DNA of 49,308 bases from Phycisphaerae bacterium (GTDB lineage Bacteria > Planctomycetota > Phycisphaerae > UBA1845 > Fen-1342): NCBI GenBank assembly GCA_030612705.1, contig JAUWNI010000013.1, positions 1 to 49,308 of the forward strand. The letters are read 5' to 3'. Below, in pieces: positions 8,498 through 16,638 of the stretch. Every line of letters begins with the position of its first letter. Within the stretch, counting starts at the first letter, position 1. A program made the translations under genes and the position numbers. The notes under the pieces are model-generated. The model searched no databases, had not been told where the DNA came from, and saw only the letters and a program-made list of their open reading frames with translations.

Positions 8498-10228
8498 ATG
8501 GCCACAAACGAAGAGAAGTCGTCACGAAACTTTATTCAGGAAATCATCGACGACGATCTGAAGACGAACAAATGGGACGGCCGCGTGCACACGCGGTTTC
8601 CGCCCGAGCCGAACGGCTACCTGCACATCGGACACGCCAAGAGCATCTGCCTGAACTTCGGGCTCGCGAAAGAGTACGGCGGCAAGTGCAACCTGCGTTT
8701 CGACGATACCAACCCGGTCAAGGAGGAGGAGGAATACGTCGAGTCGATCAAGGAGGACGTGCGCTGGCTGGGGTTCGACTGGGAGGATCGGCTCTACTTC
8801 GGCTCGGACTATTTCGACCAGATGCACGAGTGGGCCGTGCAGCTCATCAAGGCCGGCAAGGCCTACGTCTGCGACCTGAACGCGGAGCAGACCCGCGAAC
8901 ATCGCGGCACGCTGACTAAACCGGGCCGGGACAGCCCGTATCGCAACCGCGGCGTCGAGGAAAACCTGGACCTGTTCGAGCGGATGCGCAAAGGCGAATT
9001 CTCCGACGGCTCACGCACGCTGCGGGCCAGGATCGACATGGCCCATCCCAACCTGAACATGCGCGACCCGGTGATCTACCGCATCCTGCACGCCGAACAT
9101 CACCGCACGGGCGACAAATGGTGCATCTACCCGATGTACGACTGGGCCCACGGGCTGGAGGATTCGATCGAGGGGATCACGCACTCGATCTGCACGCTCG
9201 AGTTCGAGAACCACCGCCCGCTGTACGACTGGTTCATCAACGCGATCAACGAAGACCGTGGGCCGGACAGGCCGTGGGGCGCGCCCATTGTCCACCCCCA
9301 GCAGATCGAGTTCGCCCGGCTCAATCTCAAATACACTGTGATGAGCAAACGCCGACTGCTGGAACTCGTGCGGCAAGGATACGTCTCCGGCTGGGACGAT
9401 CCGCGAATGCCGACCATCTCGGGCCTGCGGCGGCGCGGCTACACGCCCGAATCCATCCGTGAATTCTGCGTCCGCGTCGGCGTGGCCAAATTCGACGGCG
9501 TCAGCGAAATCGCCCTGCTCGAACACTGCCTCCGCGACGATCTGAACAAACGCGCCCCGCGCGTGATGGGCGTCCTTCGCCCGCTCAAGCTCGTCATCGA
9601 CAACTACCCGGAAGACCAGGTCGAACAGATGGACGCGATCAACAATCCGGAAGACCCGAGTGCCGGAACCCGCAAGGTGCCGTTCTCACGCGTGCTCTAC
9701 ATCGAACGCGACGACTTCCGCGAGAATCCGCCACGGAAATTCTTCCGGCTGGCGCCCGGACGCGAGGTCCGGCTGCGCTACGCGTACTTCGTCACGTGTA
9801 CGAACGTTGTAAAGGACGAGCAAACCGGCGAGGTGATCGAACTGCACTGCACCTACGACCCGGCCACCCGCGGCGGCGATTCGCCCGACGGCCGCAAGGT
9901 CAAGGGCACGATCCACTGGGTCTCGGCGGCCCACGCGCTCGAAGCCGAAGTGCGCCTGTACAACCACTTATTCACCAAGCCGAACCCCGACGACGTTCCG
10001 GAAGGCGGCGATTACAAGGACAATCTCAACCCGAACTCGCTGGAAATGCTGCCGAACGCTCTGGTCGAGCCGAGCCTGAAGGACGCGACGCCCGGCAGCC
10101 GCTACCAGTTCGAGCGACAGGGCTATTTCTGCGTTGCCCCGGATTCGACCAACGACAGGTTGGTTTTCAACCGAACGGTTTCACTGCGCGATTCCTGGAG
10201 TAAGATCGAAAAGGCGATAAAGAGGTAG
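8498..10228 (+). CDS. glnS: Glutaminyl-tRNA synthetase
   Basis: Class I aminoacyl-tRNA synthetase charging tRNA-Gln with glutamine in the cytoplasm. The protein has 576 residues, close to E. coli GlnRS. It shows [12 protein letters not shown] with the HIGH motif at residues 43-46, the KMSKS-equivalent VMSKR at 281-285, and the GlnRS-type segments FDDTNP and [15 protein letters not shown]. The C-terminal anticodon-binding beta barrels include [14 protein letters not shown] and ERQGYF. AAGGA lies 12 bases before the ATG. Its presence indicates direct charging of tRNA-Gln rather than sole reliance on the amidotransferase route. No neighbour shares an obvious operon with it. Confidence 0.97.
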   Translation: MATNEEKSSRNFIQEIIDDDLKTNKWDGRVHTRFPPEPNGYLHIGHAKSICLNFGLAKEYGGKCNLRFDDTNPVKEEEEYVESIKEDVRWLGFDWEDRLYFGSDYFDQMHEWAVQLIKAGKAYVCDLNAEQTREHRGTLTKPGRDSPYRNRGVEENLDLFERMRKGEFSDGSRTLRARIDMAHPNLNMRDPVIYRILHAEHHRTGDKWCIYPMYDWAHGLEDSIEGITHSICTLEFENHRPLYDWFINAINEDRGPDRPWGAPIVHPQQIEFARLNLKYTVMSKRRLLELVRQGYVSGWDDPRMPTISGLRRRGYTPESIREFCVRVGVAKFDGVSEIALLEHCLRDDLNKRAPRVMGVLRPLKLVIDNYPEDQVEQMDAINNPEDPSAGTRKVPFSRVLYIERDDFRENPPRKFFRLAPGREVRLRYAYFVTCTNVVKDEQTGEVIELHCTYDPATRGGDSPDGRKVKGTIHWVSAAHALEAEVRLYNHLFTKPNPDDVPEGGDYKDNLNPNSLEMLPNALVEPSLKDATPGSRYQFERQGYFCVAPDSTNDRLVFNRTVSLRDSWSKIEKAIKR

Positions 10229-10313
10229 ACTCTGACGTGTATCCCGGATGTCGGTTCCCGCGTGCTTTCCATCGTGCCCCATATACTCAGGGCCGTCACA
10301 GCTTGCGTGCATA

Positions 10314-11123
10314 ATGACACGACATATTCCCGACACCGCGCGGTGCCAGAACTGCCGCTACCTCTTACGAGGCTTGCCCAACCCGGTTTGCCCGGAATGC
10401 GGACATCCATTCGACCCTGAAGACCCGGATAGCTATTACGATCCTGCTCGGCCGAGTTCCTCGATTATCCACAAACTGATCGAACGGTTCACGCCGGACG
10501 GACCTCATAGCACAGGAGACATTTCTTGGATAGCATTGATCACGATAGTAGTAATCTTGATGAATTCGTCGATCTCGTACATATTCAATCTCCACCCTGG
10601 GATCAGTACCCTCACATGCTGCCTGCTATTTGATCTCCCAATTGTCAACATAATTGTCAACATACTGCTTGTAGGCATAATCGTCGACCTTGTCTGGCGC
10701 TGGCGCATCCGCGCTCGGGCCCGACGGACTGAAAACGTCCAGATTCTCCAGAACTTTGAATCCGGCCGACGAAGGTGGCGTCTGGCCATCGCGTGCGCAG
10801 TTGTTTCATGCGTCACTATCGTGTACCCGTGGCCTGTCTACTTCCGGTTCTACGCGAGCTGGCCCAGCTTACGCCACGAAGCGCAAGACCTCCTTGCCGG
10901 GAGGGGGAATCGCGTTGCCTGGCGCCGAATCGGGCTATACGACGTAGAACTCTTCCATAGTCTCCACAAGGGGCTCGTCTTCTTTCAGGTGGGGCATAAT
11001 AGCAGTGTACGGTACGGCTTTGCGTACCGGCCAAACGGACCACCGCCATGGAACGACCGCTACGGACAACATGAGATTCACTGGCGATGGGTTCTACCCG
11101 ATTGGTACATGGAGGCGTGGTAG
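10314..11123 (+). CDS. Zinc-ribbon membrane protein of unknown function
   Basis: I do not recognise a function. The protein has 269 residues if started at the ATG of MTRHIPDTARC; an upstream ATG would add 22 residues lacking the conserved look. Residues 10-33 form a zinc ribbon with two CxxC pairs (CQNCRYLLRGLPNP then CPECGHPF), a header widespread on planctomycete membrane proteins. Three hydrophobic segments follow, at about 60-82, 99-125 and 150-172, and the last 90 residues are probably outside or soluble. Base composition is somewhat more AT-rich than in neighbouring genes. It could be a lineage-specific membrane sensor, but nothing in the context supports a specific role. Confidence 0.7.
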   Translation: MTRHIPDTARCQNCRYLLRGLPNPVCPECGHPFDPEDPDSYYDPARPSSSIIHKLIERFTPDGPHSTGDISWIALITIVVILMNSSISYIFNLHPGISTLTCCLLFDLPIVNIIVNILLVGIIVDLVWRWRIRARARRTENVQILQNFESGRRRWRLAIACAVVSCVTIVYPWPVYFRFYASWPSLRHEAQDLLAGRGNRVAWRRIGLYDVELFHSLHKGLVFFQVGHNSSVRYGFAYRPNGPPPWNDRYGQHEIHWRWVLPDWYMEAW

Positions 11124-11181
11124 GCGGACCGGACTGTTCGATAAGCAAACCCCCATATGCCGAATACGACATTCCGAAGCT

Positions 11182-12468
11182 TTATGTACCCTCGGCCTGC
11201 TCACGCTGCACGTGGATCCGCAGGCGATTGATCCTGCGGGTCTCGACGTCTAGAACCAGGAAATGCACGTTCTCGTGCGTGAATTCCTCGCCTTGGTCGG
11301 GGATGCGGCCCAGGGTTGAGAAGACGAACCCGCCGATCGTGTCGTAATCGCCGTTGTCGGGGAGCGCGATCTCCAACGCCTCGTTCACCTCGTCGACGTG
11401 CACGCGGGCGTCGACCTCGAGCGTGTCCTTGTCGATGGGGCGGATCTCCGGCGGCACCCGGCGGTCGTACTCGTCGTCGATCTCACCCACCAGCTCCTCG
11501 AGAATGTCCTCGATCGATACCAGCCCGGCCGTGCCGCCGTACTCGTCCAGCACGATCGCCAGGTGTACTTTTTCCTGCCGCAGTTGGCGGAGTAATTCGT
11601 CGATAGTTTTCGTTTCGGGCACGAACGGGACGGTTCGCATCATCTTCCGCAGGTCGAAGCCGTTGTTTTCGTCGAGCCGGATCAGGTCCTTCGCGTAGAG
11701 TACGCCGATGATCTGGTCGAGCGACTCCTCGTACACCGGAATCCTTGAATGCCCCGCCCGCACGATCGTCTCGCGCACCCTGTCGTACGAAGCGTCCGAC
11801 GGTATCGCGATAATCTCGGTCCGCGGCGTCATGATCGCACTGACCTGCGTGTCGTGCAGCTCGAAGACCGACTCGATAATCCCCTTCTGCTCCTCGTCCA
11901 CCGCTCCGTGCAGCTCGCCTTCGGAGACCGCGTCGAGAATCTCCTGCTCTATCCGCTCGGCTTCCTCCTCGACCGAGTGCTCGGCTTTTCCAAGCAGCCG
12001 CCGCACGAGAAACTCGATTAGCGTCAAAATCTTTTCGATCGGATAGAGCACGTGCCGCGCGACCCATAGCGGCAGCAGGCTGCGTGCCAGGATCGCCTCG
12101 CCGGCGTGTGTCGCCAATGCGTGCGGAACGCCGATTGCAAACACCAGCAGCACCACCAGATTTACCAGTATGGGAACGGCGAACGCGGCCCACCCGATCG
12201 GGGCGGTGTCACCCAGCAGGTAATTCACATCCACCCAAGCCCAGGTAGCCAGGATCGCCACCAGCCGAACGAAGCTGGTCAAAACCTGCAATTCCGACTC
12301 GTACCGGTCAAGTCGTTTGAACCACAAACGCTGTTGGTCTTCGGATAAGTAATCAGCAAGTCGGCTGCGCGAAAAACCCCGCAGCACGTAGCTGAGCGTT
12401 GACGTGTAGAGTGTCAGGCCTACGAGAAGCAGCCCTAAGGCTATTACCAACTCCAGGTTCTCCGACAA
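11182..12468 (-). CDS. CNNM/CorC-type membrane protein with CBS pair
   Basis: Member of the hemolysin C/CorC (DUF21-CBS-CorC_HlyC) family, membrane proteins linked to magnesium or cobalt efflux and homeostasis. It has 428 residues. The N-terminal DUF21 region holds about four hydrophobic helices up to residue 170. It is followed by the family hallmark VFELHDTQVSAIMTPRTEI, a CBS pair (SRIPVYEESLDQIIGVLYAKDL and the second copy ending DEYGGTAGLVSIEDILEELVGEI), and the CorC_HlyC domain about residues 345-425. The start appears to be TTG: an in-frame TGA lies seven codons upstream and the next Met is inside the CBS region. No good Shine-Dalgarno is visible, so the start is less certain than the family. 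Confidence 0.88.
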   Translation of the reverse strand: MSENLELVIALGLLLVGLTLYTSTLSYVLRGFSRSRLADYLSEDQQRLWFKRLDRYESELQVLTSFVRLVAILATWAWVDVNYLLGDTAPIGWAAFAVPILVNLVVLLVFAIGVPHALATHAGEAILARSLLPLWVARHVLYPIEKILTLIEFLVRRLLGKAEHSVEEEAERIEQEILDAVSEGELHGAVDEEQKGIIESVFELHDTQVSAIMTPRTEIIAIPSDASYDRVRETIVRAGHSRIPVYEESLDQIIGVLYAKDLIRLDENNGFDLRKMMRTVPFVPETKTIDELLRQLRQEKVHLAIVLDEYGGTAGLVSIEDILEELVGEIDDEYDRRVPPEIRPIDKDTLEVDARVHVDEVNEALEIALPDNGDYDTIGGFVFSTLGRIPDQGEEFTHENVHFLVLDVETRRINRLRIHVQREQAEGT

Positions 12469-12560
12469 CCCCGAGATAGCGGCCGGTCACCCGCTTGCGA
12501 GCCTAAGCCGCCTCCCACACTAATACTATATCGGCCGGTTCGGGCGTCTGGCAAGTACCT

Positions 12561-12750
12561 TATCAATCCGGTGCAAAAGTTCCTGTAGCGGCCCGCGCCC
12601 CCGCGGGCTGTTGGCGCGAGATAGCGTTTCCAGTGTCCTATGGCCGGCGGGGGCGCCGGCCGCTACATTTCCAGACGTCCCATCGTGCGGCCCGCTCGCT
12701 TACGCTCGGGGTTCTGATTGGGCCCTCGCTTGCGCTTCGGGTTCTGATTA
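12561..12750. repeat. Palindromic repeat cluster between corC-like gene and mnmE
   Basis: Two repeat types are joined here. The first, to about 12669, starts with CAATCCGGTGCAAAAG, a decayed form of the end of the 16149-16298 element, and contains TGTAGCGGCCCGCG followed by CGCGGGC, then GGCCGGCG ending GGCCGCTACA. The second consists of two direct copies of GCTTRCGCTYSGGGTTCTGATT (12695-12750), also present at 14940-14980. The mnmE stop codon lies inside the last copy. I see no gene between 12469 and 12747. Confidence 0.7.
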
Positions 12751-13980
12751 GCTCGCTTGCAGACAAGCCAACACGTGCTTCCGAAAATGCCGCTGGTCGG
12801 CGTTGATGGCCTGTTCCAGGTTTGCCACCTGGCGGCCGTTGAACGCCGCCGGTTCGGTTAAAGCCGCGGAATCGTAACCGACTTCCTCCCGCAGTTGGGC
12901 TGTTAGCGCGTCCAGTCCCGTCCGCCGCAGCGCGGAGATTGGGATAGTCAAATCCCGCCATTTTTTCGGCAATGATGCCCGAATGTCGGCCTCGGCTTCC
13001 GGCAGATCCGTCTTGTTATACGCAACGCAAGCCGGTTGGAGGTCTCCATGATCCGAGACAAAGGCTGTCTGTGTCTTTTGTCCCGCCGGGCTTGCATCCA
13101 GCACCAGTAGGACAGCGTCTGCCGAGGCAATCACTTTCCGCGTGCGTCGGATAGCCTCGGCATCTGGATGAGTATTCGGATGTTGGTGAGAATTTGATCG
13201 TTGTTGAGGCCGCGCGGGCTGAAGCTCGCGGCCCTTCCACAAACCCGCGGTGTCCAGCCAGAGTACGGGAAATCCCTCGATTTCGCCGGGGCTCTCAACC
13301 CAATCGCGGGTCGTTCCGGGAGTTGGTGAAACAATGCTGACCTGCCGATCCGCCAAGGCGTTCGCCAACGTGCTCTTGCCGGCATTGGGTGGGCCGATCA
13401 AAGCGACGCGCAGTGGCCGTGTAAACCAATCGACGATTTCACTTCGGGAGATGATTTCCCGGCACCGCTCCCTAGCAATCTCAATGTCCGACGCATCGGC
13501 AAGCCTCCGCAGCGCTTCACTGAGCAGCTTGGTCTGACGCGTCAGCCACTGCACACCCCGCGGCGTCAATATGCGAGGCAGCAGCGCGTATGCCTCCGCC
13601 TCGATCGTGTTCTCCGCGGGCCAGAGCGTCGAAACCGCTTCCATTTCCTCCGCAAAACCGCTCTCGCTCAACAACTCCCGGCAACACCGCACAACGCCCG
13701 GGCTGCCGTGCAGGTGTAGGCGCGCGTCCCACGCCGGACCCGGCGAATGGATCGACACAAGGATGTCGTCAACCGGTTCGCCCGCACCGTCCAGCAATTC
13801 TCCGTGAAGGATGCGACCGACTACCCATTTTCCCGGATCGGCTTTACCTCGCGTGCGAACGTGCTGCCGCAGGAACTTTCCGCACCGATCGCCGCGGAGG
13901 CGCACCACCGCGATGGCGGCCGGTCCCGGACTCGTTAAAAGCTGGAATACCCCCCGCCTCTCTGTCGTTGCCCCGCTCAC
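12748..13980 (-). CDS. mnmE: tRNA modification GTPase MnmE-like, C-terminus short
   Basis: MnmE works with MnmG to modify the wobble uridine of certain tRNAs. I place the start at GTG 13980, which forms a GTGA four-base overlap with the coaX stop and has GAGG upstream; the open frame continues 16 codons further. The N-terminal folate-binding region is recognisable (SPGPAAIAVVRLRG, LHLHGSPGVVRCC). The G domain has GPPNAGKST (about residue 196), TPGTTRD, DTAGL and NKTD. The usual MnmE ends with a helical segment and a CxGK motif that carries an essential cysteine. Here the protein stops at ACLQAS, about 40-50 residues early at 410 residues, and the stop codon sits in a repeat. It may be truncated or simply a divergent lineage form. 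Confidence 0.82.
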   Translation of the reverse strand: MSGATTERRGVFQLLTSPGPAAIAVVRLRGDRCGKFLRQHVRTRGKADPGKWVVGRILHGELLDGAGEPVDDILVSIHSPGPAWDARLHLHGSPGVVRCCRELLSESGFAEEMEAVSTLWPAENTIEAEAYALLPRILTPRGVQWLTRQTKLLSEALRRLADASDIEIARERCREIISRSEIVDWFTRPLRVALIGPPNAGKSTLANALADRQVSIVSPTPGTTRDWVESPGEIEGFPVLWLDTAGLWKGRELQPARPQQRSNSHQHPNTHPDAEAIRRTRKVIASADAVLLVLDASPAGQKTQTAFVSDHGDLQPACVAYNKTDLPEAEADIRASLPKKWRDLTIPISALRRTGLDALTAQLREEVGYDSAALTEPAAFNGRQVANLEQAINADQRHFRKHVLACLQAS

Positions 13981-14762
13981 ACCTGCCTCGTGGCCTTGCG
14001 ATAGGCCAGCGCTACGCCTATCAAGCACAAATCGGGCACGTACGCGTCGATAAAGTCGGCCGCCTCAACGACCAGCGGGGCACTGCCGCCGGTGACTATC
14101 AGCTTCGGCCATTGATGCAACTCGGTCGCGAATCGCTCGACGATCTCACGCAACGTGCCGACGGCGGCATAGATCACGCCGTTTACGATCGCATCGTATG
14201 TATTCTTCGCGAACACTCCGGTCGGCGGTGCCGGCGAGACGCGCGGCAGCTTGGCGGTGTGCGTGTGCAAAGCGTCGCAGGATATCTCAAGCCCCGGCAG
14301 AATCACCCCGCCCAGAAAACGGCCATCCGCCGATACGCAATCTATCGTCGTCGCCGTCCCGAGCGACGCGACCGCACAAGGTTCGTGCACGCGATCGAAC
14401 GCCGCCGCCGCCGCACAAACTCGATCGACGCCAACCTCGCGCGGGTTCTCGATGTCGAGCGGCAGTGGCAGCGGCAGGTCGTCGCGCACGTGCAGCGGCT
14501 CACTATCGCACGCTTTCATCGCCAGGTCCGCGAATTGCCTCGCTATGGGCGGGCTAACGCTCCCGATCACGATCGCGCGTTTCTTCACGCCGACGATAGT
14601 TGCCCAAACCTCTTCCAACGCCGGTTCCCACGCGCTGGGTTTTTCGTTGCTGACGTGGCGTGAATCGTGCAGTCCGTCGTCATCCCAGACGCCCAAACCG
14701 ATCCGGGTGTTACCGATGTCAACCGCCAGCACGGCGTCGGCTGGTTCCAGCGTCTTGCTCAC
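13977..14762 (-). CDS. coaX: Type III pantothenate kinase
   Basis: Catalyses ATP-dependent phosphorylation of pantothenate, the first step of coenzyme A synthesis; the CoaX type belongs to the ASKHA fold. The protein has 261 residues. The motifs are VLAVDIGNTRIGLGVWD (phosphate loop), LGTATTIDCVSADGRFLGG with the catalytic region, and VTGGSAP near the C-terminus. The start codon is GTG at 14762 with GGAG seven bases upstream. Its stop overlaps the proposed mnmE start by four bases, so the two are probably translated together. Confidence 0.94.
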   Translation of the reverse strand: MSKTLEPADAVLAVDIGNTRIGLGVWDDDGLHDSRHVSNEKPSAWEPALEEVWATIVGVKKRAIVIGSVSPPIARQFADLAMKACDSEPLHVRDDLPLPLPLDIENPREVGVDRVCAAAAAFDRVHEPCAVASLGTATTIDCVSADGRFLGGVILPGLEISCDALHTHTAKLPRVSPAPPTGVFAKNTYDAIVNGVIYAAVGTLREIVERFATELHQWPKLIVTGGSAPLVVEAADFIDAYVPDLCLIGVALAYRKATRQV

Positions 14763-14854
14763 AGGGCTACTCCGCTATGCTACTTTGGTTTCATCACCGT
14801 CATCGTCGCCGCCCGGCTCGCGGTCGTCAATGGAATCCCCGTCAACCTCCACAA

Positions 14855-14985
14855 CAGAGCCGGGCCGTCCTCGGCCCGAAAAACCGGCGTGAGGACACGC
14901 CGGCTCTGCCCAAACTCATCCCCTCGCTGGCGCTTCGGGTTCCGATTTGGGCCCTCGCTTACGCTTCGGGTTCTGATTTATTCTG
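14855..14985. repeat. Palindromic and direct repeats upstream of coaX
   Basis: The segment 14855-14908 has the outer palindrome CAGAGCCGG/CCGGCTCTG with two inner hairpins, GGGCCGTCCTCGGCCC and CCGGCGTGAGGACACGCCGG. Close copies lie at 19047-19102 and 36703-36756. It is followed by two copies of the GCGCTTCGGGTTC-type direct repeat that also lies beside mnmE. No gene is evident between coaX (14762) and obgE (15019). Confidence 0.75.
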
Positions 14986-15018
14986 CCTCAAGCGTTATAT
15001 ACCCACTTCCTCGTCCGG

Positions 15019-16095
15019 CTACTTTTCTTCGTCGCCGAAGTCGATCAACTCGGGCGTCTGAACCCGCTCCTGCTCGCGGGCCTGCTCGACGGCCAGCCAC
15101 ATCACCTCGGTCAATTCCCGCAAACCCCGACCCGTGACGGCGGAAATTGCGTAGACCTGATTGCCGCGAGCCCGCGTGAATTCTTCAAATGCACCTTCCG
15201 CATCCGTCAGGTCCATTTTGGTACCGACGACGATCTCACGCCGTTGCGCCAGCGTCGGACTGTACTTCTCCAATTCGTGCCGAATGGTGCTATACGCCTC
15301 GTCGGATGTCGGGCTGCCCTGGGTTGGGCACAGGTCCACCAAATGCACGATCACACGCGTACGCTCAATGTGTCGCAGGAAAGCGTCACCCAGCCCGGCC
15401 CCCTCGTGCGCGCCTTCGATCAATCCCGGAATATCCGCCAAGACAAGGCGGCGATATCCGGGCAGCTCCGCGATTCCGAGCTGCGGCTGCTTGGTAGTAA
15501 ACGGGTAGTCCGCGATCTTCGGCCGAGCGTTCGTCAAACGCGACAGCAGCGTGCTCTTGCCCGCATTCGGCAACCCCACGAAGCCGACGTCCGCGATCAG
15601 CTTCAGTTCCAGCCGTAGCGTTCGTTCCTGTCCCTTTCGCCCGGGCTGAGCCTCGCGCGGGGTCTGGTTTGTCGCGGTGGCGAAGTGACTGTTGCCGTAG
15701 CCGCCGCGCCCGCCCCGCGCGACGCAGGCTTTTTGCTCATCCTCGACGAGGTCCTTTAGGAGATTGCCCGTCTCTTCGTCATAGACGAGGGTGCCGGTCG
15801 GGACGATGGCAATCAAGTCTTTGCCGTTGCGGCCGTGACGGTTACCGCCTTCGCCCTGTCGACCGTTCTCTGCCCGCCAATGGTGCTTTCCGGTCAGATC
15901 GAGGAGCGTATCGACGCCGCGTTTGGCCATAAGAAATACCGACCCTCCATGCCCCCCGTCGCCCCCGTCCGGTCCGCCTTTCGGGACGAACTTCTCGCGG
16001 CGGAAGCTGACGCACCCGTCGCCGCCCTTACCGCCGCGCACGAAGATCCTAGCGCGGTCAACGAATAATCGGGTTGTCCTGGTATCGCGTGCCAT
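15019..16095 (-). CDS. obgE: GTPase Obg (ribosome assembly and stress)
   Basis: Essential GTPase that binds the large ribosomal subunit during assembly. The start is the ATG of MARDTRTTRLFVDRA, giving 358 residues. An open frame continues 49 codons upstream, but that part runs into a repeat element and is not conserved. Residues 9-165 form the glycine-rich Obg fold (GGKGGDGCVSFRREKFVPKG, GGDGGHGG, GNSHFATATNQ). The G domain follows with GLPNAGKSTLLSRLTNA, DIPGLIEGAHEGAGLG and GTKMD, and the SAVTGRGL loop near the end. There is no C-terminal OCT domain, as in many short Obg proteins. Confidence 0.96.
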   Translation of the reverse strand: MARDTRTTRLFVDRARIFVRGGKGGDGCVSFRREKFVPKGGPDGGDGGHGGSVFLMAKRGVDTLLDLTGKHHWRAENGRQGEGGNRHGRNGKDLIAIVPTGTLVYDEETGNLLKDLVEDEQKACVARGGRGGYGNSHFATATNQTPREAQPGRKGQERTLRLELKLIADVGFVGLPNAGKSTLLSRLTNARPKIADYPFTTKQPQLGIAELPGYRRLVLADIPGLIEGAHEGAGLGDAFLRHIERTRVIVHLVDLCPTQGSPTSDEAYSTIRHELEKYSPTLAQRREIVVGTKMDLTDAEGAFEEFTRARGNQVYAISAVTGRGLRELTEVMWLAVEQAREQERVQTPELIDFGDEEK

Positions 16096-16148
16096 CTCTT
16101 TGACTGCAACGCCCAGAGACGAATGTGTCAAGGTTGCAGACAAAGGAT

Positions 16149-16298
16149 CCTGACAATCCGCCGCAAAAGTCATGTAGCGGCCAATCCCCCCGAGTCGGCC
16201 GATCCCGCGAGCGGATGTTTTCCCGTACTCTACGGCCGACACGGGGGTCGGCCGCTACAGTCTCTGGGCGCCGCCGACTTTTGCGGCGGACTGTCAGG
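16149..16298. mobile_element. MITE-like inverted-repeat element, 150 bp
   Basis: The two ends form an inverted repeat of about 23 bases with one mismatch (CCTGACAATCCGCCGCAAAA at the left, its complement ending GCGGCGGACTGTCAGG at the right). Inside lies TGTAGCGGCC near the left and GGCCGCTACA near the right, with TCGGCCGATCCCG in between. A second copy begins at about 49224 and runs off the window. A decayed copy begins at 12561. No coding capacity, so it would be non-autonomous. I see no clear target-site duplication. Confidence 0.8.
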
Positions 16299-16376
16299 GG
16301 ACGGAGGCGGTGGAGTTGCGAGTTTTAATCAGTATTCAGTTGCCGGTGGCGAGATCAAGTTCACTATACGGGTGGT

Positions 16377-16404
16377 TTGCCTCCCGTCGGATTTCTGGTA
16401 TCTT
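16377..16404 (+). promoter_or_regulatory. Possible sigma-70 promoter of tRNA-Pro
   Basis: TTGCCT and TATCTT are separated by 16 bases, with transcription expected about 70 bases before the tRNA. The match is reasonable, but a single promoter-like pair in GC-rich DNA is weak evidence. Confidence 0.35.
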
Positions 16405-16482
16405 AACGGAACTGCCGTGGGTTGGTCGGCCGATGGTGATAGCAGCCAAGATTGGCCGAAACCCCCGCGGCAGTGTGAATTA

Positions 16483-16557
16483 CGGGGTGTAGCTCAGCCT
16501 GGCTAGAGCGCTGCGTTCGGGACGCAGAGGTCGCTGGTTCAAATCCAGTCACCCCGA
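16483..16557 (+). tRNA. tRNA-Pro (anticodon CGG)
   Basis: The cloverleaf folds completely: acceptor CGGGGTG with CACCCCG, D stem GCTC/GAGC with the GG pair in its loop, anticodon stem CTGCG/CGCAG with loop TTCGGGA (anticodon CGG at 16518-16520), and T stem GCTGG/CCAGT with loop TTCAAAT. The discriminator is A. The 3' CCA is not encoded. The sequence closely resembles E. coli tRNA-Pro, including the CGGGGTG acceptor. It reads CCG proline codons. Confidence 0.97.
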
Positions 16558-16638
16558 TTTTGCACGGCGGAACACGCTCGGCGATGCCGATTGCTGACGC
16601 TGTCCGGTTGCACAATCACAAAGCCCGTTCCCGGGCCG

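Noticed and set aside
16096..16242. Upstream extension of ObgE by 49 codons
   Set aside because: It runs into the 16149-16298 element and is not part of the conserved Obg fold.
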